A stretch of DNA of 64,000 nucleotides, taken from contig PHAG01000001.1 in assembly GCA_002841625.1 (NCBI GenBank), forward strand, positions 310,001-374,000, read 5' to 3'. Shown here one piece after another: positions 9,401 through 18,400 of the stretch. A program made the position numbers and the translations under genes. The notes under the pieces are model-generated. The model did not search any database. It saw only the letters and a list, made by a program, of their open reading frames with translations, and was not told the origin of the DNA. The stretch's first letter is position 1. Each line of letters opens with the position of its first letter. The DNA is from Firmicutes bacterium HGW-Firmicutes-1. Lineage in GTDB: Bacteria; Bacillota; Clostridia; Lachnospirales; Vallitaleaceae.

Positions 9401-12400
9401 CTATTGCAATACCTATTTTTTCAATTAATCTTTCCTTGTGATGATTCATAAAATAATTTGTCAATTCCTCGATGCTTTTATATTCAAATAGCAATGTTTT
9501 AGGTAGTTCACCAAAGTTGTTTTCAAATTCTTTATTTAAGCTCATGATCATTACAGAATCTATTCCATAAATTTCAAATGGTTGAGCTGAAATGATCTTA
9601 GCAACTGGCAATTTTATTTCGTTTGATAATAATTCTTTAAAGAATATTTCTGACTTTTTAAATAATAGTTCGTCTTGTCTACTAGATAAATTAGTATTAC
9701 TAAGGTTTTCTATGGTGTGACTATTTTTTTCTGCTTCAAGCATACTTTTAATCCTAGTTTTATCGCCAGAGAGGACAAGCATATTTACGACTCCAAGCTT
9801 CAATCCATCTTGAAGTGCTTTCATGCCACTTTCAAGGTCCATTGGTGTTAGGCCCATTTGATCTTCCATGCTCTTTTCTATAGCTTTATCAACCTTCATT
9901 CCACCATCTTTCCACAATGGCCAATTAATTGATAACGTGATGCCCGATCGTTTACCAAAAGCTTTGAGCTTGTCTCTTTTTTTACAATAATAATCTGTAA
10001 AACTATTTCCAAAAGCGTAATCACACTGTCCCACATTACCTAGCTTTCCTGCTGCAGATGAATATACAACAAAGAAATCTAGATTTTCATTTTTAGTTGC
10101 TTGATCTAAGAATAGCGTTCCGTAAACTTTAGGGGCCAATACAGCTTCCATTTCCTCTTTAGTCTTCTTAAACAAAAAGGCATCTCTTAATATTCCCGCA
10201 CTATGTATTACCCCATTAATTTCTAAATAGTGTTTTTTCGCTTCTGATATAAGCTTTTCAACTTCATTCTTTTTAGAAACGTCCGCTTTCACATAAACTA
10301 CTTCTGCACCAAGTTCCCTAAGCCTTTGAAGTTCTTGTTCTTTTATATCATTCAATTCTGATCTTCCACTTAGGACTAACTTTGCATGAAACTCTTTTGC
10401 TAGAAACTGTGCTGTAATGATTCCAAGTCCTCCTGTGCCTCCTGTTATAATGTATACTCCTTTATTCTTAAAATTCATCAATTTCTTATTCTCACTAGGA
10501 GGATCTAACTCTTCAAATTCTTTTACATATCTTTCATTATTTTTATACAGCACTTCTACACCATCGTCTATTTGCGCTTCTTCTAATGCAATATGAAAAA
10601 GATCGGATTCTGATGGGGAAACAACTTCTACGCACTTGCATTTCATGTTTGGATTTTCAATAGATATTGTCTTAAACAGTCCACTTAACCCTGCATTTTG
10701 GGGTTGGCTTTCTTGCTCATTGGATTCATAGCAATAGATTAGTTTTATTATCTTTGTTAGTTTTTGTTCCATCAATGCTTGCAAAAGATATAAAACAGAA
10801 TAAGCGCCTTTATCCAACTGTTCTTCTATGTTTCCTCCATCGTTAAATTCTTCTTTATTCCACATATGTATGATGTTATCTGGTATACATCCTTGTTCTT
10901 TTAATTTTACTGCCAGCTCTCTATAATGATCTTTATTTTGTGGATCGATTTCATATGTAGAATTGTCTAATTCATGAAAATCTTCACCTGGTAGGACTTT
11001 TATTAATTTTCCTTCCAATTCCTTCATACTATTATTTGCTATTTCATTAGATAGAACTAATATTGTACTACCCTTTTTATTCTTGTTAGGGTCATCTTTT
11101 GAAGCCATTTTCCAGTGATCTGTAAAATAAATGGTTTTATTTCTATTACTAGTGATAGGTAGTAAGGATCTAAGCATTAGATTGTTTATCTTTACAAGCT
11201 TCGCACCTGACATGTCCGTTATGCTAATATCATATTTTTTAATGCCACTTTTTGCATAGCCCTCTACTAAAACAACATGTACATAACACTCATCTTTCAT
11301 AGTGTTTATTAGCTCTATTTCTTCTATAGAAAAAGGTACGTATAACGCTTCTTCATCATCAGTGGTTTTTTTTGTTATTCCAATCACCGCTTGTAATGCT
11401 CCATCTATGATTGAAGGATGAAGTGTAAATTGATTAAAGTCATTTATTAATTTATTTGGCAGCTTCAGGTGCACTAAGGCTTCCGTTTCTCCTGAAAATA
11501 CATCTATAATTGTTCTAAATCCATCTCCATAAGCAAATCCTTTTTCTTCAAAAAACTTGTAGCAATCATCACCTGAAACATATCCACAACCATTTTTTAC
11601 TTCTTCAATATTGACCATATCACTATTTTCTCTACGATAATCCCAAGCTTCAAATTCCAAATCACCTCTAGCATGAAGCCTTCTACTATTGTCTTCTGCG
11701 ATACTCGTAACTTCATATTCTACTAAATCTCCCTGAGGATACAGATAAATGTTTACTAATTCAGGCTGGTCTTTTACAACGATTGGTTGAGTCCACATGA
11801 TATTTTTGATCTTACATACTTTTGAATTTCCTGCAATTTCTCCAGCTGCATGGGCCATTTCCAAATAAGCCGCTCCTGGTAATATTTTTTGATTTGAAAT
11901 CACATGATCTTTTAAATAGAACTCCTCACCTGTAAAAGTAGTAGTAAATTTCTGTTCTCTTAGATTTGAAGTGTTAGCTTCTAACAAAGGGTGTAATCTA
12001 TGGAGAATTGTAGTTTCTTTTTTCCTTGTTTTCCTGCTCTCAGGGACCCAGTAATGTTCTTTTGCAAATGGATAGGTAGGTAATGATATTCTATTTAAAA
12101 AATGACCTTTATATAAACTTCTCCAATCAATTTCAACACCCGAAACCCATAGTTGGGCTAATTTATTAAACTCTTTGTCCTTTATGATTATCTTTATAAA
12201 TTCTTCAGCTGCCCTGCCTTCAGTTAGAATAGAATTAGCCACACCAAATACACTACCTGTGTATAGTCCATCAATGTCTTTTTTTCCTTCTAGATATTGC
12301 ATTAGCTTTTGTCTTAACGCTTCTTTATCAGGGACTATAAGGGCTAATCTCTCATCCATTGCTTCACGACCAACCTGCAATGTATACGCCATTTCCATTA

Positions 12401-15400
12401 TATTTATTACGTCTGATTCTTCAACAGGATTATCTGCTTTCAGTATATCTATTAGATCTTTCACATAAACTTTGAGGCTATCCATATTTTTAGCTGATAA
12501 GAGAATTAATTGCGGTTCATTTCCTAGACCTTCTGTATTATATTCTATAGTATCAACTTCCTCTAATATGATATGTGCATTTGATCCACCCGCACCAAAG
12601 GAGCTTATACCAGCTCTTCTAGGTTGTTTTTTAGTATCAATTTCAGGACATTTCCATTCTTCAAGTTTATGTTGCACCCAAAATGGTGTCTCGTTAAAAT
12701 TGATATTTGAATTCAATGTATCTGAATGAATAGAAGGTACCAATTGTTTGTATTTCATCTGTAATAATATTTTTGTAATACCTGCAATACCCGCCGCTGA
12801 TTCGAGATGTCCGATATTAGATTTTGCTGATCCTATTGAACAGAACTGTTTATCCTTCGTATATTCACCAAAAGCCTTTACCAAACCAGTAATCTCGATT
12901 GGATCCCCCAATGATGTACCTGTCCCATGTGCTTCAATATAACTTATAGACCTAGGATCTACACCAGATTTATTGATTGCTTCAGATATGACAGCTTTTT
13001 GTGCCTTTGGGTTAGGTACCGTATAGCCGTTGGTTTTTCCTCCATGATTTACACTACTACCTTTTATGATTGCGTAAATATGATCTCCATCTTCTTTTGC
13101 TTGTTTAAGTGGTTTTAACAGTATTGCACCTACGCCTTCTCCTGGAACATATCCATCTCCACCTTCTCCAAAGCTTCTACATTTCCCATCACTGGATACA
13201 AACCTTCCCTGACTCAAGGCAATATACTTATTCGGATGTATTGATACATTTACGCCCCCTGCTATAGCCAGTTGATTTTCTCCTCTATGTATACTTTCGC
13301 AAGCTAAATGCACAGATGTAAGGGATGAGGAACACATTGTATCTACTGCTAAACTGGTTCCAGTTAAATTAAGGCAATAAGATACCCGATTGGCTATGGA
13401 AGCATAGGAAGAGGATTCTTCAGCACCATATAACTGATAGTGTCCATACATGACACCAACATATACACCTACTTTATACTCGCTTAAGTCTGTCTTTGTA
13501 TACCCTGCATCTTCCACTGTCTGCCATGCCGTTTCAAGAAATAGCCGCTCCTGTGGATCCATAAGCTCTGCTTCCTTTGGAGATATTTTGAAAAACAAAG
13601 GATCAAATTTATCAACATCATTGATAAAGCCACCCCACTTACTGTAGCTCTTACCTTTTAAGTCTTTGTTAGAGTCAAAGTCTTCTTTATAATCCCATCG
13701 ATCTAAAGGTATTTCTGTGATACAATCTCTTCCTTCTGTGAGATTGTTCCAGAACTCCTTAACATTATTAGCCATAGGATATCTTCCACTTAAGCCTATA
13801 ATTGCGATATCATCCTGTACCTGTACAGATGAGGTTAATGGATCAATTTTATGAAAGCGGGACTTACTCATCAACAATCCTTGGTTTTTTATCCCTGGTT
13901 CTGATTTAAATTGAGTGCTTACATCTGATTTAGGTTGCGTGTTTAAATTTAGTTTCTCGATTAATTTAGTTTTATGGTTTTCTATAAAATAAGATGTAAG
14001 CTCCGATATATTTTGATATTCAAATAATAGGGTCTTTGTAAGCTCACCAAAATATTCCTCAAGCTCTCTGTTTAAGCTAACGATCATAACTGAATCTATT
14101 CCATATTCTTCAAAGACTTTCTTTGAGTCAATTTTATTTGATGGTATTTTCGTTTCTTTAGACAGAATATCTTTTAAATATTCTTCTGTTTTCTTTATTA
14201 ATAATTCATTCTTATTTTCATCTATTTGGTTTGCCGTACCTTCTTGTTGTATTGTCATACTTTCTTGTTGTATTGTCTTCACTTCTTGTCTTATCATCTT
14301 AAGTTCTTGATTCGTTTTTTCATCACTTGTTAGACCTAGCATTCTTTCAATTTTTTCTTCATCTCCAGCCAATACCGTTAATCTCACTTGCGAAGAATTT
14401 AACCCTTGTTCAAAAACCCTTATTCCATCGTCAGTATTTAATGGCAATAACCCAAGCTTCTCTTCCATCCATTTCATGGAGGATTCCTCCATTGTCATAC
14501 CGCCTTCTTTCCACAACGGCCAGTTAATAGATAAGGTTTTACCTGTTCTTACACCTTGTTGTTTTAAACTTTCTCTCCTATCACAATAGTGGTCCATAAA
14601 GCTATTCGCATAAGCATAATCACACTGCCCAACATTTCCTAGAATTGAAGAAGTAGAAGAAAAAACCGCAAAGAAATCTAGAGGTTCATCCTTTGTCTCT
14701 TCATCTAGCCATATGATGCCGTAAACTTTTGGATCTAGTACCTCATTCATTTCGTCCTTCGTTTTTCTAAGTAATAAAGAATCATGATTGATACCTGCAC
14801 TGTGAATAATTCCATTAATATTTCCAAATTTTTCTTTTGTATGCTGGATAATATTATGGACATCAGCTCGTACTGAAACATCACCAATTATATATTCTAT
14901 TTCTGCACCTAATTTTTTAAGAGCTTTAATTTTTTCTTTCTTGTATTCATTTAATTCAGATCTACCCGTTAATATAATTTTTGCTTTTGTTTGTTGAGCA
15001 AGATGATGAGCAAATATGAAACCTAGTCCACCTGTTCCTCCTGTTATAATATAAACACCATTCTCGATCGGCGAACTATACTGTCCCAATTCTTGGTCAG
15101 TTATCTTACTGATTGATCTGATATACCGCTCTTTTTTGTCATACCAAATATCGATGCTTTTATGATGAAGTTCCTCTCTTAATTCATCTAAGAGAATTTC
15201 TTCTACTAGTTCAGTACTAGTTCTGATACCCATTGTCTTAATTTCTATTTGAGGATTTTCTAACTTCACGGTTTTTGCAAATCCACTTATCGCAGCATAT
15301 GAAGGCTCCTCTCCATGATCCTGTAAATACATATAAAGAACTTTTATTTTGCCCTTAACTTTTTGTTTCATAATGACAGCGGTTAAGTTAAACAAAGAAT

Positions 15401-18400
15401 AAATACCTTTATTAAGCTGATTACTGATAGATTTTTCCTTGCTATCATATTTTTCTTTACTCCAATTGTGAATGATCATATTAGGTTTCACATTCTTATT
15501 TATGAGTACGCTTAATAATTGAGTGTAGTCTTCTTGATTATTTGTTCTAATTTCATAAATATCATTATCTAATTCTGCATATTTTTTACCTGGTTTTATT
15601 AGTATTACTTGTTTTATTGTTTTTCTTAAATGATTGCAAATAGTATCATCAGTATCAAACATGATTAGATTTTCAATATCGTTTTCTTGCATGTTTCCAT
15701 TTAAATTGGATCTTTCCCATTGACTGCTATATTTTAGTATTGAGGAGTTCTTTCGTACTTTCACTCCACCATTAGCCGTCACTGCCCTTAATACCAAGCC
15801 ATTCATCTTGACTAATATTTTACCTGCTTCATCAGTTAAAACCATGTCAAATTTTTTAATCGTACTATTTTCATTTGCGTTATTATTTTTAACATATATG
15901 ATACATTTTCTTGTTAACGGGCATAGTATTTCTACTTCTTCTAAAGAAAAAGGTAGATATGGTTTGCCTAATTTCATTTCCTTTTCTAATATTCCAATAA
16001 TCGACTGTAGTGCTCCATCCATGATTGATGGGTGTAATACATAGTCTTGAAAGCTTCCCGCTACTATTTGAGGGAGCTCCAACTTACCTAGTGCTTCTTC
16101 CTCATTACAATTTATTTCCATTACAGATTGAAGCCCTTCGCCATAGTTTAATCCATTTGTACGAAACAATTGATAAATTTCTTCATAGTCAAACTTTTTA
16201 GAACATCGTTTTTCAATGAAATCTATGTCTATATATTCTTCTGTTTCTTCATCGTCATTCTCATATTCAAGGAGACCATAGCCATAAGTTAAAGGTTCGC
16301 CATTTTCTTGGCCTACTACTTCATAGGCCACATTATTTTCTTTGGGATATAGGCTTATTTGTATTTCTTTATGTATTTCCTCTATGGAAATAGGTCTTGC
16401 CCATACGATGTTTCTCAGCTTTTTGACTTTGCTTTTTCCAGCCATTTTTCCTGCAGCCCTTGCCATCTCAATATAGGCAACCCCTGGCAATATCTTTTGT
16501 CCTGATACGATATGGTCTTTCAAATAAAATTCTTCCCCAGTAAATAGAGTCGTATATTTCTGCTCTTCAAGGTCCGACGTATTTTTATCTATGAATGGAT
16601 GGAGTTTTGTTTCCTTGTTATACTCTTTATTCAAACTAGAGGATTCATTTTCTGGTTCTGGTATCCAATACCTCTCTTTAACAAACGGATATTCTGGTAG
16701 GGAAATAGGTTTTAGTTTTCGTCCTTCATATAAATTCCTCCATTCTATTTCCAATCCATTTGCCCATAGCTGAGCAAGCTTCAACATATCTTTATCTTCA
16801 ATTGTTTTATTGATAAATTCCTTACCTATTTCTCCTTCAAAAATGAGAGTATCCTTTCTTTCTCTAGTGTTATTCCTAATAAGATTTTCAATGCCCTTTT
16901 TACCTTTAACAAAACGATCTAACTTGTTCTTTAATTCATCCACATTTGAAACTACAAGAGCAAGACGTTGTTCCATTCCTTCTCTACCGATTTGCAACGT
17001 GTAGGCTAGTTCTTCCATGTTTATTTTTACATATGAAATCATTTTTTCATCCTTAGTTATATCTTTGTTATAATAACTAGAAATGACTTCTTCATACGTT
17101 GTACATAGGTGTTTCGCTAATAAGTCTATGGATGAATATTCGTTCATTAAAGTTAAATAAATATTCAAATTATATCTTTCGTTTATTTTATAGACCAAAT
17201 TAGATATATTTGTAGGGTCTAAGCCATAATCTGTAATGCTTTCACTAATATCTATCTCATCCCTATTTATATTTATGATTGACGATACCATTTCGATTAA
17301 ATCGTCTACTAATTTACCTTGTGCTGATATCATTCTATCTGTCTCAGATACAACCTGGCTTTTTGATAGGACTTTTTTATTTAAATATTCCAACATTGTT
17401 TTTGCATATTTTATAAGCTGCTCATCATTTTTTGCTGACAATATAAAAACATGTGGTTGTGATATTGATTCAATGATTGATTCGTTTGATGTTTCATCTT
17501 GATATTCTTCAATTATGATATGTGCGTTTGAACCGCCTGCGCCAAAGGAGCTTATTCCCGCTCTTCTAGGATAGCTTCTTCCATTTACGATTGGGCATAA
17601 CCATTCTTCCAATTCATGCTGTACATAAAATGGAGTATCTTTAAAATGAATATTCGGATTGAGCACCTCCGAGTGAATAGACGGTACAAGTTGCTTATGC
17701 TTCATTTGAAGGAGTACCTTTGTTACTGCTGCTACTCCTGCTGCAGATTCAAGATGCCCAATCACAGATTTTGCGGACCCTATGGAGCAAAATTGTTTAT
17801 CTTTTGTGTGTTCACCAAACGCTTTTACTAGCCCACTGATTTCTATCGGATCTCCTAAGGAGGTACCTGTACCATGTGCCTCAACATAGCTTATTGTTCG
17901 AGGATCTATACCTGATTTTTTGATTGATTCCGCTATTAAGTCACCTTGCGCCTTTGGATTAGGTACTGAATATCCATTGGTTCTTCCTCCATGGTTTAAA
18001 CTACTTCCTTTAATGATTCCATAGATTCTATCTCCATCTTCTTTTGCTTGCTCCAGTGATTTTAATAGAACTGCCCCTATCCCTTCCCCTGGAACATACC
18101 CATCTCCACCTTCACCAAAACTCCTGCACTTACCATCGCTTGCAGCAAATTTCCCTTGGCTGAGCAATATGTACTTACTAGGATGTATGGTTAAGTTTAC
18201 GCCACCAGCTAATGCCATTTCGCTTTGTCCAAGCCTAATACTGTCACAGGCCAAATGTATTGAAGTCAACGATGAGGAACACATCGTATCCACCGCCATG
18301 CTTGGTCCATTTAAGTTTAGTAGGTAGGATACTCTATTGGCTATCGTTGCATAGGAAGAGTTTAGTGCGATTACATTCCCTTTTAAAGATTCTTCGGCAC

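Noticed and set aside
16400-16560. Enoyl reductase or AT domains in the PKS modules
   Set aside because: Intervals between KS, DH, KR and ACP are fully explained by linkers; no GHSxG AT motif or ER nucleotide motif was seen in any module.
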